Source: an uncultured Paracoccaceae bacterium (GTDB taxonomy: Bacteria > Pseudomonadota > Alphaproteobacteria > Rhodobacterales > Rhodobacteraceae). Taken from it: a stretch of DNA of 64,000 nt. The position numbers and the translations under genes were made by a program. Below the pieces are notes generated by a model. That model was not told the origin of the DNA and ran no database searches. It saw only the letters and a program-made list of their open reading frames with translations. Below, one piece after another: positions 1-8,290 of this stretch. Numbering within the stretch: the stretch's first letter is position 1; every line of letters starts with the position of its first letter. Where the stretch lies: assembly GCA_947497985.1 (NCBI GenBank), contig CANMIX010000005.1:186001-250000 (forward strand). The letters run 5' to 3'.

Positions 1-1
1 A

Positions 2-784
2 GCCCCCGCTGCGCCAAGCACTGTCTTGGCCTCTAACGAGGCACCAGCAGCTGGTTTGGGTGGTATTACCCTGTTTGAAACACCCCAAGCCACAACCCCG
101 CAGGCGTCATTGACCAGCCACTGTAGCAAGGTCAGCCTGCTGACCAGTTCCAGCGGTGGATACATGACTGTGTCGAACATGACCGACCCTGAGTTGGCAT
201 TGGGCGAACAATTCTGCCTTGCGCGGTCTTATGCGATCAACAACGGCGAAAGCATGATGGCTGCGTTGAATGGTGTCACACAAGCCCAGGTCGACAGCCA
301 ATGTGACCAGTTTGGCCCAGCGGTGAAACCGTTCCTTGCGCAATTGCAAGTCCAAGATGCAAACACGGTGATGAGCAACGTTCAAAAGTTCATCCTGCAA
401 AGCAATATGTCACTGGACCAGCTGAATAATACAGCTGCGATCTGCTTGTTGTCTGGTTACCGCCGCGACAATATGGATGTGGCCCTTGGCGCTGGGTTGA
501 TTATGACGGGGCTGGGCAAACGTCCCTATGCCGAACTTATCGGCCACCACATCGCGCTTGGCTTTGGTGCGCCGACATCTGTGCAACGCGCGCAGGATTG
601 GTACGGTGTTGCTGTGACGGCGCTTGAGGGTGGTGCAGAGGCGGTATTTGCGCCTGGCCAGCCAGAGCGTGTTGGACTTGTAAAGCTTGCCGCAGGTCAG
701 CTGGGTGGTGCGCCGAAACTGGCCCAACCGGTTCCCGCATCAAGCGATGCGACCGGGTTGCCGACTTTCAGCTTTGGTGACTAA
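2..784 (+). CDS. Uncharacterised protein, 5' end cut by the window edge
   Basis: The reading frame is open from the left edge of the window, so the true start lies outside; a TTG at 26 is only an internal candidate. The visible part is about 260 residues. It begins with a low-complexity Ala/Pro/Ser/Thr stretch, then a mostly helical region with cysteines near residues 33, 70, 93 and 147, and ends in a Pro/Ser-rich tail. No catalytic motif is recognised. The linker-plus-helical layout is compatible with an exported or surface-bound protein, but this is inference. A strong terminator follows 27 bases after the stop. Confidence 0.6.
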   Translation, partial: APAAPSTVLASNEAPAAGLGGITLFETPQATTPQASLTSHCSKVSLLTSSSGGYMTVSNMTDPELALGEQFCLARSYAINNGESMMAALNGVTQAQVDSQCDQFGPAVKPFLAQLQVQDANTVMSNVQKFILQSNMSLDQLNNTAAICLLSGYRRDNMDVALGAGLIMTGLGKRPYAELIGHHIALGFGAPTSVQRAQDWYGVAVTALEGGAEAVFAPGQPERVGLVKLAAGQLGGAPKLAQPVPASSDATGLPTFSFGD

Positions 785-810
785 CTTTTACTAGAATAGC
801 ATTAAACAAA

Positions 811-843
811 CGGCCCCGCTTTTTTGACGGGGCCGATTTTGTT
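811..843 (+). terminator. Rho-independent terminator after the first gene
   Basis: Left arm CGGCCCCG (811-818) pairs with CGGGGCCG (828-835) around a short T-rich loop, and ATTTTG follows. It sits 27 bases after the stop of the upstream gene and isolates that gene from the tRNA. Confidence 0.8.
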
Positions 844-947
844 TCCACTGTCGACAACCTTCGGCAAAAACTCAACCAATTGGCGTTTTGCCTCTTTTCA
901 AGCAGATACAGCTGGTCTATATGCCCCTTCACCAAGTCTATGACAGT

Positions 948-1034
948 GCGGTCGTGGCGGAATTGGTAGACGCGCAGCGTTGAGGTCGCTGTGGGGTAAC
1001 ACCCGTGGAAGTTCGAGTCTTCTCGACCGCACCA
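948..1034 (+). tRNA. tRNA-Leu (anticodon GAG)
   Basis: The acceptor stem GCGGTCG (948-954) pairs with CGACCGC (1024-1030), followed by discriminator A and an encoded CCA (1032-1034). The anticodon stem CAGCG/CGCTG (975-979 and 987-991) encloses the loop TTGAGGT, giving anticodon GAG at 982-984. A long variable arm typical of tRNA-Leu follows, and the T-loop GTTCGAGTC is intact. It reads CUC and CUU codons. The gene stands alone between two protein genes; no integrase or duplicated 3' end was seen nearby. Confidence 0.95.
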
Positions 1035-1183
1035 TTTCACATTTTGATGTGATCTACCGCATAATCCAAAAGACCTTTGACCTTTCGCGCTGATTTGTTC
1101 TCGCTGTCTTGTGTGAGGATCTACGGCGCTGGAGATACTTTCTTTTGCCCCCCTAAGTGATCCCCCCATGGTGAACCCGGCTG

Positions 1184-1229
1184 TTGACTTTTGTCCTGAA
1201 ATGACATTTATTTCTGTCATGACAGAAAT
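1184..1229 (+). promoter_or_regulatory. Promoter with overlapping 20-bp palindromic operator of the GbsR/MarR-type gene
   Basis: TTGACT (1184-1189) and TTTATT (1207-1212) are separated by 17 bases and would start transcription near 1219. The perfect palindrome ATTTCTGTCATGACAGAAAT covers 1210-1229, overlapping the -10 element and the predicted start. A related sequence lies at 1806-1825 before the next gene. The position suggests autorepression by the regulator encoded just downstream; this is inferred. Confidence 0.65.
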
Positions 1230-1779
1230 TGCAGACATGAGTAGCTCATCGGCCAAGGCGCAATTTATCCTGTATTGGGGTGATATGGGCAGCCAATGGG
1301 GTGTAAATCGTTCGGTTGCGCAGATCCACGCGCTGTTGTTTCTCAGCGTGTCACCGTTGAATGCCGAAGATATTTCGGACCAGCTTGGGATTGCACGTTC
1401 GAACGTGTCGAATTCCCTTAAAGAGCTGGTGGGGTGGAAATTGATCCGTCGTATTCCTGTGCCTGGTGACCGCCGTGAACATTTTGTGGCCGAGGTGGAC
1501 GTATGGGAGATGGCGACGCTCATCGCGCAAGGTCGCAAGGAGCGCGAGATTGATCCGGCGATGTCGGCCATCGACAGTTGCTTGCGCCAAGCCAAAGATG
1601 AAACTGGGCTTGATCCGGTTGTCTTGTCCCGGATGCAGGACATGCAGGACTTTTTGAAAACCGCAGATCACTGGTCGTCGCAAATGTTGAGCGTGCCAAA
1701 GTCCAAACTGAATGCACTGATGAAGATGGGCGATAAGGTCTTCTCACTGATCAAATTGACAGGCAAAAAGACCGACTAA
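1219..1779 (+). CDS. GbsR/MarR family transcriptional regulator
   Basis: A winged-helix DNA-binding protein of about 186 residues. The N-terminal half carries the segment QIHALLFLS, then the recognition helix region LGIARSNVSNSLKEL and a wing with the basic pair RR before VPGDRREHF, as in GbsR-type members of the MarR superfamily. The C-terminal half is helical and probably dimerises. The start is uncertain: the longest frame begins at 1168, ATG 1219 lies inside the operator at the predicted transcription start (possibly leaderless), and ATG 1237 is a third option. It probably controls itself and the two-gene unit at 1854-3974, judged from shared palindromes. The ligand is unknown. Confidence 0.8.
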   Translation: MTEIADMSSSSAKAQFILYWGDMGSQWGVNRSVAQIHALLFLSVSPLNAEDISDQLGIARSNVSNSLKELVGWKLIRRIPVPGDRREHFVAEVDVWEMATLIAQGRKEREIDPAMSAIDSCLRQAKDETGLDPVVLSRMQDMQDFLKTADHWSSQMLSVPKSKLNALMKMGDKVFSLIKLTGKKTD

Positions 1780-1805
1780 CTTCGCTACATTTTTTTTGAG
1801 ATAGA

Positions 1806-1825
1806 ATTTCTGTTTGTACGGAAAT
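1806..1825 (+). promoter_or_regulatory. Second, degenerate operator before the DUF4166 gene
   Basis: ATTTCTGTTTGTACGGAAAT lies 29 bases before the start codon at 1854. Its halves match as ATTTCnGT over 7 of 10 positions, and its length and outer sequence match the perfect palindrome at 1210-1229. It is read as a second binding site of the same regulator, linking that gene to the downstream operon. Confidence 0.5.
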
Positions 1826-1853
1826 TAAAGATATTACGGAAAGAGGTGACGTA

Positions 1854-2495
1854 ATGAAAACTGATAACTTTGCAGTTCACGGTGCCCCTGATGATCGATT
1901 TGAAAAACTAACCGGCCGTCAGGCATGGCATGCGCTGCGCCCGGCTGTACGCAAGCGGTTTGGCAAAGGGCTCAAAGGGGGTGTTAGTGTCGCCTACCAG
2001 GGTAAAGTTCTGTCAATGCAGATGAATTTGGCCGGGCGCCTGCTGGCACATGCGGCCCGTATTGTTGGTGCACCCTTGCCCTATGATCAGTCTTCTGTCG
2101 GCCAGCCCGCGGTTGTAACCGTCACAGAAGATATTGCCGGTAGTGGCCAATTCTGGATCCGACAATACGGCCGCAAGGCCGGGTTCCCCCAAGTCGTTCA
2201 CAGTTCGAAGCGGTTCGCTGGTCCCACCGGGCTTGAGGAATACATCGGTTACGGCATTGGCATGGCCTTAAAAGTCAGCGTCGAAGGGCAGGATTTGCTC
2301 TTCAAAAGTGACCATTACTTTGTGCAATTTCTCGGCCTTCGCATCCGTTTGCCACGGGCTCTCAGCCCGGGTGCCTTGGTCATCGGTCATCATGACATGG
2401 GCGGTGGGCAGTTCCGATTTTCCCTCGATCTGCACCACCGATTGTTCGGTCAGATGATTCATCAAGATGCAATTTTCAATGACGGAAAGGAGTAA
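1854..2495 (+). CDS. DUF4166 domain-containing protein
   Basis: A 213-residue soluble protein recognised as a DUF4166 member: it opens by requiring the chosen substrate-like segment after LTGRQAWHALRPAVRKRFGK, contains the conserved QYGRKAGFPQVVHSSKRF-type core and ends with the DMGGGQFRFSLDLHH region. The molecular role of DUF4166 is not established. Elsewhere the domain is found with saccharopine-dehydrogenase-like oxidoreductases, and here it lies 3 bases upstream of an NAD(P)-dependent epimerase gene, so the two probably act together. An AAAGAGGTG ribosome-binding site precedes the ATG. The operator at 1806-1825 suggests control by the upstream GbsR-type regulator. Confidence 0.8.
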   Translation: MKTDNFAVHGAPDDRFEKLTGRQAWHALRPAVRKRFGKGLKGGVSVAYQGKVLSMQMNLAGRLLAHAARIVGAPLPYDQSSVGQPAVVTVTEDIAGSGQFWIRQYGRKAGFPQVVHSSKRFAGPTGLEEYIGYGIGMALKVSVEGQDLLFKSDHYFVQFLGLRIRLPRALSPGALVIGHHDMGGGQFRFSLDLHHRLFGQMIHQDAIFNDGKE

Positions 2496-2498
2496 GTC

Positions 2499-3974
2499 AT
2501 GGACAACCCAATTCTCTGGGGCCTGATTTCAATCCAAGTTTTTATGGGCGCCTTTGACACGCTTGTGCACCATGAAGGCACTGAACGCCTGGCGTGGCGC
2601 GCATCACAGAAGCAGGAGCTGCGCCTTCATGGTGTGCGAAACTTTTTTTATGCGGTGATCTTCTTTTGCTTCGCCTGGTTGGAGCCACATGGGATCTTCA
2701 CAATCATCCTGGTTGCGATCCTGAGCATTGAAGTGATCATCACCCTTTGGGATTTTGTCGAAGAGGATCTGACCCGCAAACTGCCGGCAACTGAACGCGT
2801 CAATCATACTCTTTTGGCGCTGAACTATGGTGCAATCCTAGCCTTAGCGGCCCCATACCTTTGGGAATGGGCGTTTTTGCCGACCGATCTGATCCCCGTC
2901 AGCTATGGCTGGTGGAGCGTTATGGCCACTGTGTCGGCCATCGGCGTCGGGGTTTTTAGCGCCCGTGATCTTTTGGCCGCGTCCCGCAGTGACCGCCTTG
3001 ATCGGGGCGACCCGGCAGTGTTGGTGGAGAATTTAGAACCACGCCAGACTGTTCTGGTCACCGGTGGGACCGGTTTCATCGGCACCCGTCTGGTCGAGGC
3101 GCTGGTTGCGGCGGACCATCATGTCACTGTCTTGACCCGCGACCTGCGCAAGGCGGATCACCTGCGCCATCCCGTGCGGGTCATATCAAGCCTGGACCGA
3201 ATTGCAGACGATGACCGTTTTGATGCCATCGTCAACCTCGCAGGGGATTCCGTGGTTGGCGGGCTTTGGACTGCAAAGAAACGGGAGAAAATCATAGCGT
3301 CCCGCGTCGACATGACCCGAGCCCTGCATGCTCTGATAGAGAGGCTCAATCATAAACCTAAGTGTTTGGTCAACGGATCTGCCGTAGGATGGTATGGTTT
3401 GCAAGAAGACGGTGACGACACCGAACTCTCCGAAGAGAGCCCGGCAAAACCAGCCTTTGTGCATGATGTCTGCGCGGCTTGGGAGCAAGAAACCCAATCC
3501 ATTTCAGCGCAAGGCGTGCGGGTTGTTATCCTGCGCACCGGTCTTGTCCTGGGGGTCGATGGCGGCATGCTCGCCAAATTGCTTACCCCCTTTGAATTCG
3601 GCGCGGGCGGTATCATGGGGCATGGTCGACAGTGGATGCCGTGGATCGAACATGATGACATGATCCGGGTGATTGCATTTGCAATTGCAACCCCTGAGCT
3701 GTCGGGGCCGATCAACGCAGTGGCACCGGAACCTGTGCGCAACGAGGCGTTTTCCCGCGATCTGGCCGCCGCATTACACCGCCCGCTGTTGGTACGGTTT
3801 CCATATTGGCTGCTTTCCCACGGGCTGGGCGATATGGGGCGCGAAACCATGTTGGGTGGGCAACGGGTTGTTCCAGCAAGGTTGTTGAACGCCGGGTTCG
3901 ACTTCAATCATGACAGGCTTGCCGCGATGTTGCGCAAAATTGTCGGGGCAAAGGACGCTGATGTCGCAAAGTAA
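2499..3974 (+). CDS. TIGR01777-type NAD(P)-dependent epimerase with N-terminal membrane domain
   Basis: A 491-residue two-part protein. Residues 1 to about 155 hold four or so hydrophobic helices with conserved-looking His and Glu residues (VHHEGTERLAWR). From about residue 185 an extended SDR domain begins with the Rossmann motif VTGGTGFIG, continues with NLAGDSV and the active-site-like GSAVGWYG, and ends in the DUF1731-type tail (VPARLLNAGFDF). TIGR01777 proteins usually have about 300 residues (SulA/YfcH-like), so the membrane extension is notable and would tether the enzyme to the inner membrane. The substrate is unknown. It is co-transcribed with the DUF4166 gene. Confidence 0.85.
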   Translation: MDNPILWGLISIQVFMGAFDTLVHHEGTERLAWRASQKQELRLHGVRNFFYAVIFFCFAWLEPHGIFTIILVAILSIEVIITLWDFVEEDLTRKLPATERVNHTLLALNYGAILALAAPYLWEWAFLPTDLIPVSYGWWSVMATVSAIGVGVFSARDLLAASRSDRLDRGDPAVLVENLEPRQTVLVTGGTGFIGTRLVEALVAADHHVTVLTRDLRKADHLRHPVRVISSLDRIADDDRFDAIVNLAGDSVVGGLWTAKKREKIIASRVDMTRALHALIERLNHKPKCLVNGSAVGWYGLQEDGDDTELSEESPAKPAFVHDVCAAWEQETQSISAQGVRVVILRTGLVLGVDGGMLAKLLTPFEFGAGGIMGHGRQWMPWIEHDDMIRVIAFAIATPELSGPINAVAPEPVRNEAFSRDLAAALHRPLLVRFPYWLLSHGLGDMGRETMLGGQRVVPARLLNAGFDFNHDRLAAMLRKIVGAKDADVAK

Positions 3975-4017
3975 GACGTTTGGCATCAAAACCCGGCTCG
4001 CGTGAGCGCATTGAGAT

Positions 4018-4058
4018 GGTTCTTCCACCGATCAACGGACTGACCCGGTGGAGGAACC
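4018..4058 (+). terminator. Hairpin downstream of the epimerase gene, possible terminator
   Basis: GGTTCTTCCACCG (4018-4030) pairs with CGGTGGAGGAACC (4046-4058), a 13-bp stem with one G-U pair and a 15-base loop. The T tract afterwards is poor (TAACTTTC), so termination may be weak. Confidence 0.45.
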
Positions 4059-4137
4059 TAACTTTCATCCGTTTCACAAAAAACTTCGCTTGAAATCAGC
4101 AGGGTCTTGCGATCATGTGTGAAACAAAGGGTGAACA

Positions 4138-5313
4138 GTGAGGGATGGCATGGCGCGGCTTCAGATCAACAATGCAACGGCGCGCGCGCTTTGGCTGACC
4201 TCGCATGGGCTGGCGCAAACGCCCACCGGTGCGCTGGATGTGTTGGGGATGATCAAACAGCTGGGGTTCGTTCAGCTCGACACAATCCAAGTTGTATCTC
4301 GGGCGCATCATCACATCCTATGGAGCCGCAATCAGAACTATCGCGAACACATGTTGGACCCGTTGTTGCGCCAAGAGCGGCAGGTGTTTGAGCATTTTAC
4401 CCATGATGCTTCGGTCTTGCCGATGGATAGCTTGCCCATGTGGCAGCGCCAGTTTCAGCGCAAAAAGGAACAGGTGGGCCGGTCCAATTGGTTCGGCAAA
4501 CATCTCGACCCTGATCTGATTGCCGAGGTGCTGCGCCGCATCACCGAAGAGGGGCCATTGTCGACGCAGAACTTTGATACCAAGGTCAAAGGTGACAAGG
4601 CCATGTGGCAGCGCCCCCCGCATAAGATGGTGCTCGACTATCTGTGGTATTCCGGTGTGCTGGCGACATCTCATCGGAATGGGTTCAAGAAGTTCTATGA
4701 TCTGGCCGAGCGTGTCTTTCCTCAGGATCTGCCACGTCTCAGCGACGCCGAGCAGGTGCATCAACTGTGCCACGCCGCCCTGGATCGGATCGGGTTTGGT
4801 ACTTTGAGTGAGATCCGTAAATTCTGGGAGGCCTGTGAAACGCCAGAAGTGAAAGCTTGGGCCGACAGCACCGCAGCCGAGCTGGTGGCGGTTGATGTTC
4901 AAGGCGCTGATGGCAGTTGGACGCAGGCGTTGGCCTGTGCAGAGATTGAAACACGGATCAAGGAGCTGAAAGACCCCACCACACGCTTGCGGATTTTGAA
5001 CCCTTTTGATCCAGCCATTCGCGACCGCGTGCGCCTGGCCCGGTTGTTTGGCTTTGACTACACCGTTGAAATGTTCGTACCCGCTGCCAAACGCAAATGG
5101 GGTTATTATGTCTACCCTCTGCTGGAAGGGGGGAAATTCGTAGGCCGGATCGAAGCCAAGGGCGACCGGTCAAAAGGCACTTTGACATTGACTAATTTCT
5201 GGACCGAGACAGAGCGTCTCAAGACACCCAAACGGAATGCCAAACTTGACGCAGAACTGATGCGGTTGGCAAAGCTTGCTGGTTTGGAAACTGTGGTTTG
5301 GGACTTAAGCTGA
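4138..5313 (+). CDS. YcaQ-type winged-helix DNA glycosylase
   Basis: A 391-residue HTH_42 superfamily protein, close to the usual YcaQ length of about 400. The catalytic QxD motif is visible as QLD at residues 46-48 within GFVQLDTIQVVSR, followed by a region resembling the family's HxxH-like segment (FEHFTHDASVLPM), and further on by ILNPFDPAIRDR and YYVYPLLEGGKFVGRIEAK. YcaQ enzymes unhook DNA interstrand crosslinks formed by alkylating agents. The start is GTG 4138 or ATG 4150; the latter has AGGG six bases upstream. No toxin or antibiotic biosynthesis genes adjoin it, so general DNA-damage resistance is the simplest reading. Confidence 0.85.
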   Translation: MRDGMARLQINNATARALWLTSHGLAQTPTGALDVLGMIKQLGFVQLDTIQVVSRAHHHILWSRNQNYREHMLDPLLRQERQVFEHFTHDASVLPMDSLPMWQRQFQRKKEQVGRSNWFGKHLDPDLIAEVLRRITEEGPLSTQNFDTKVKGDKAMWQRPPHKMVLDYLWYSGVLATSHRNGFKKFYDLAERVFPQDLPRLSDAEQVHQLCHAALDRIGFGTLSEIRKFWEACETPEVKAWADSTAAELVAVDVQGADGSWTQALACAEIETRIKELKDPTTRLRILNPFDPAIRDRVRLARLFGFDYTVEMFVPAAKRKWGYYVYPLLEGGKFVGRIEAKGDRSKGTLTLTNFWTETERLKTPKRNAKLDAELMRLAKLAGLETVVWDLS

Positions 5314-5419
5314 CGTTGCCGCACGTGGCCAGCGCGCGTCGGGGGCTTGAACCCCTCAACACGCGCTTATGCGGTTCCAGTTGCGTTTGGTTACCTCACC
5401 CGGCGGACCTTGTGTTGTT

Positions 5420-6439
5420 TCAGACCTCAGAGATGTGAACAGTCCGGCGGTCTTCGGCAGAGCGCGCGATGGCTTCTAGGACTTCGATATTGTGGACCAG
5501 CTCATCGTTGGTAAAGGCATAAGGCGCTTCTCCTAATGCAGCCAGGCGAAAGGCTTGCAGGTTGTGCATCACAGCGTCTTCCCATTCAAATGTCTCGGTT
5601 GTGACGCCAGACCCCGTGCGCGCTTTGTGATAGCGAACCTTGCCGCCGGGAGTATCGGGGTGGGTTTCGTTGATCACTTCGACCCATTCATCGGTGCCAA
5701 AGACATGCATCCGGATGAAATGCGGCGTGTGCAAAACGGCGCTGAGGGTGGCGGTCATTCCGGCTTTAAAGCCGAGCTGTGCGGTCACCACATCACCGGT
5801 CTCCCAGCCGAGTGACCGGTCAGACGTCATCGCTTGAACGGTTTCAACCGGACCAAAGAAAGAGATCAACAAATCGGTCAGGTGAATACCCATCGCAGTC
5901 ATGCCTGCAGCGGGGGAAATCGCTTTGGTCGTTCGCCAGTCGCCTTGAGGCACATTGATTAGCTTGTCATGGCTAAAGGCGGCCTCTGCATGCATAATTT
6001 TGCCCACGGATTGGGACGTGATCGCGTCTTTCAAGGCCACCAATGCAGGTTCAAACCGGCGTTCATGACCGATGCCGAGCTGCACGCCAGCCTCAATACA
6101 AGCCGCAACCGAACGGCGCGCGCTGGCGGCGGTCAGGCCTAAAGGTTTTTCGCAAAACACATGCACACCCGCTGCGGCGCAGGCGATGATCTGTTCTTCG
6201 TGCAGCGGGTTCGGCGTGGTTAGGATCACCGCGTCCACATCCGGCAATTTCAGTGCGTCATCCAGATCGGTGACCAAGGTTAGCCCTTCATCGGCGATCT
6301 TTGCATGGTTGCCTTCGAAAGGTTCTACAATCGCGCGGATTTGAAAGTCCTCACTGCCTTTCAAACGGGTGGCGATATGGCTGCCCCACCATCCAAATCC
6401 GGCAATTACGACGTTAAACGGTACGGTCTTCATCGTCAT
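5420..6439 (-). CDS. Gfo/Idh/MocA family oxidoreductase
   Basis: A 339-residue NAD(P)-dependent oxidoreductase. The N-terminal Rossmann fold starts with VVIAGFGWWG, and the family EKP motif appears as VFCEKPLGL near residues 93-101 with the conserved lysine. The C-terminal part is the beta-sheet substrate domain. The start ATG overlaps the stop of the flavin reductase gene by four bases (ATGA), so the two are translationally coupled on the minus strand. Members oxidise or reduce sugars, inositols and many other compounds, so the substrate cannot be given. The operon context suggests it handles an intermediate of the monooxygenase pathway. Confidence 0.88.
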   Translation of the reverse strand: MTMKTVPFNVVIAGFGWWGSHIATRLKGSEDFQIRAIVEPFEGNHAKIADEGLTLVTDLDDALKLPDVDAVILTTPNPLHEEQIIACAAAGVHVFCEKPLGLTAASARRSVAACIEAGVQLGIGHERRFEPALVALKDAITSQSVGKIMHAEAAFSHDKLINVPQGDWRTTKAISPAAGMTAMGIHLTDLLISFFGPVETVQAMTSDRSLGWETGDVVTAQLGFKAGMTATLSAVLHTPHFIRMHVFGTDEWVEVINETHPDTPGGKVRYHKARTGSGVTTETFEWEDAVMHNLQAFRLAALGEAPYAFTNDELVHNIEVLEAIARSAEDRRTVHISEV

Positions 6440-6951
6440 GCTTGCTCCCCGAGCTGGGCAAATTTACCGCGAAAGAACAACAGCGGCGCTTTGTCGTCGT
6501 TACCACGAAAGTTCAGAACCTTGCCGATATAGATCTCGTGGTCGCCGCCTTCGATTGTACTGTAGGTCTCACATTCCAGCACCGCCGCCGCACGATCGAG
6601 AACCGGCACATCTTTTACGCCGGGTGTCCAATCGACCGAGGCGAATTTATCTTCGGACGGACGGGAGAAGTTCATCGCCAGATCCGCTGACTCCGCGCAC
6701 AGGATGTTGATGGCAAAATGCCCGTGATGGCGGAACGCGCTTAGGCTGGGGGCTGTCAGCGCCAGGTTCCAGGCCACAAGCGCCGGGTCCAGCGAGACCG
6801 AAGAAAATGAATTGGCGGCCAAGCCCACCGGGGCGCCATTCTCAGCCCGCGTTGTAACAACAGTGACTCCGGTTGCGAACTGCCCAAAGACGTTTCTCAG
6901 GGCGATCGGGTCGAAACTCGGGGCTTCATCCGGGCTCGTATGCGCGTTCAT
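6436..6951 (-). CDS. Flavin reductase family protein (flavin donor for a monooxygenase)
   Basis: A 171-residue FMN-binding split-barrel protein. It shows the typical features FATGVTVVTT, GLAANSFSSVSLDP and FAINIL near the N-terminal half, as in HpaC-like reductases. It supplies reduced FMN or FAD to a partner oxygenase, and the LLM-class monooxygenase starting divergently at 7181 is the obvious partner. The open frame reaches 7050, but ATG 6951 (MNAHTSPDEAPSF) fits the family length. It is coupled by ATGA overlap to the oxidoreductase gene downstream. Confidence 0.88.
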   Translation of the reverse strand: MNAHTSPDEAPSFDPIALRNVFGQFATGVTVVTTRAENGAPVGLAANSFSSVSLDPALVAWNLALTAPSLSAFRHHGHFAINILCAESADLAMNFSRPSEDKFASVDWTPGVKDVPVLDRAAAVLECETYSTIEGGDHEIYIGKVLNFRGNDDKAPLLFFRGKFAQLGEQA

Positions 6952-7180
6952 CAGGATCTCCAAACTTAGAGTTTTCAGAACGATCCCAAAAATATGCCAT
7001 TTCCACAACTTATGTAATCTGATGCACGACTTAAGAAAACTTGATGGCAAAGACCGGGCGGCTCAGAGAATGCGAGCTGAGGTGTATCAGAAAAATTGAG
7101 AACTGGCATAAGAAACCATCATTTTCACTGCTGTGGCGCTTCGTGTTTTATCGGGTTCAGATTTATTGGAGGAGGGGCGC

Positions 7181-8290
7181 ATGCAGCTATCATTTTTCAC
7201 GATGCCTATTCATCCGGTCGGAAAACCGGTTTGGCAAAGCCTGCAAGAAGACCGCGAAGCCTTTATCCTGGCGGACAAACTCGGCTTTGTGGAAGGGTAC
7301 TGCGGCGAACATACAACCGACCGGGCCGAAATCATCACCTCGACCGTGGCGTTCATGGCCAGTCTCGCGTCAGAGACCAAGAATATCATCCTTGGGACGG
7401 GCACTGTGAACATGCCCAACTCGCACCCCGCGCGGGTTGCAGCTGAGATTGCGATGCTGGACCATCTGTTAAAAGGGCGTCTGCACTTTGGTATTTCGCC
7501 CGGTGGTTTGCTGTCTGATGCCGAGATCTTTGGCAATCTGGACAAGGACCGCAATGCGATGTTCATCGAATGCATCAACATGGTTCTGCAGATCTGGGAA
7601 GGCGAGCCGCCCTATAATCTCAAAGGGGAGTATTTCGAGGTCTCCACCGAACGAACGATGATGCCTGAAATCGGCCAGGGTGCGATCATCAAACCCTATC
7701 AAGATCCACACCCACCTATCGTGGGCACTGTTGTTGCCCCCTTTTCAAAAGGGGTAACGGCGATGGCGGCCCGCGGATGGGAGCCGATCTCGGCGAACTT
7801 CCTGCTGCCCAAGTGGGTAAAAACCCATTGGCCCAACTACAAAGAAGGCTGTGAGCAGGGAGGACGTGAAGCCAATTTCGAGAACTGGAGCGTGGCCAAA
7901 AACATCTGTGTCGCCGATGACATGGCAACGGCGCGGGCTTATGCACGCGACCCTGACAGCCCCTATGTGCACTATTACGCGCAACTGTTGACCAAACTGC
8001 GCGCGGGTGGCCGCCTGAACCTGTTCAAAGAAGATCAGAATATGTCAGATGACGAGGTGACGCTGGACTACGTCATGGACAAGCTGGTGATCTATGGCGA
8101 TCCCTCCAGCGTGGCTGATCAGGTCCTGGCCTTCCACGATGAAGTCGGCCCCTTTGGCAAGCTGGTCTATGCGGGTCATGACTGGGCGGATCGGGATCTG
8201 GGGCGCAATTCGATGATCTTGATGGCGGAAAAAGTTCTACCGCAAATCAACACAGCGCTTGGCGCAACGGGTCTTGGGGCGCAGACATGA
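7181..8290 (+). CDS. LLM class flavin-dependent monooxygenase
   Basis: A 369-residue luciferase-like TIM-barrel protein. It starts MQLSFFTMPIHP, with GGAGGAGG eight bases before ATG 7181. The region AFMASLASETKNIILGTGT and the following HPARVAAEIAMLDHL are typical of the class, and ISPGG is the flavin-binding glycine stretch. Such enzymes use reduced flavin and oxygen to insert one oxygen atom or cleave C-C, C-S or C-N bonds. The flavin reductase gene lies divergently only 229 bases away. The stop overlaps the hydrolase start by ATGA. The substrate is unknown; an alkanal/limonene-type annotation would be over-specific. Confidence 0.9.
   Translation: MQLSFFTMPIHPVGKPVWQSLQEDREAFILADKLGFVEGYCGEHTTDRAEIITSTVAFMASLASETKNIILGTGTVNMPNSHPARVAAEIAMLDHLLKGRLHFGISPGGLLSDAEIFGNLDKDRNAMFIECINMVLQIWEGEPPYNLKGEYFEVSTERTMMPEIGQGAIIKPYQDPHPPIVGTVVAPFSKGVTAMAARGWEPISANFLLPKWVKTHWPNYKEGCEQGGREANFENWSVAKNICVADDMATARAYARDPDSPYVHYYAQLLTKLRAGGRLNLFKEDQNMSDDEVTLDYVMDKLVIYGDPSSVADQVLAFHDEVGPFGKLVYAGHDWADRDLGRNSMILMAEKVLPQINTALGATGLGAQT

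Noticed and set aside
948-1034. Genomic island integration at tRNA-Leu
   Set aside because: No integrase, direct repeat of the tRNA 3' end, or composition shift is seen downstream.
768-1643. Long minus-strand ORF across the tRNA-Leu region
   Set aside because: It reads antisense through the tRNA (a well-known artefact pattern) and overlaps the GbsR/MarR-type gene, which has a real winged-helix signature.
5331-5367. Hairpin between ycaQ-type and oxidoreductase genes as a bidirectional terminator
   Set aside because: A partial stem (AGCGCG.../...CGCGCT) exists but there is no T tract on either strand.
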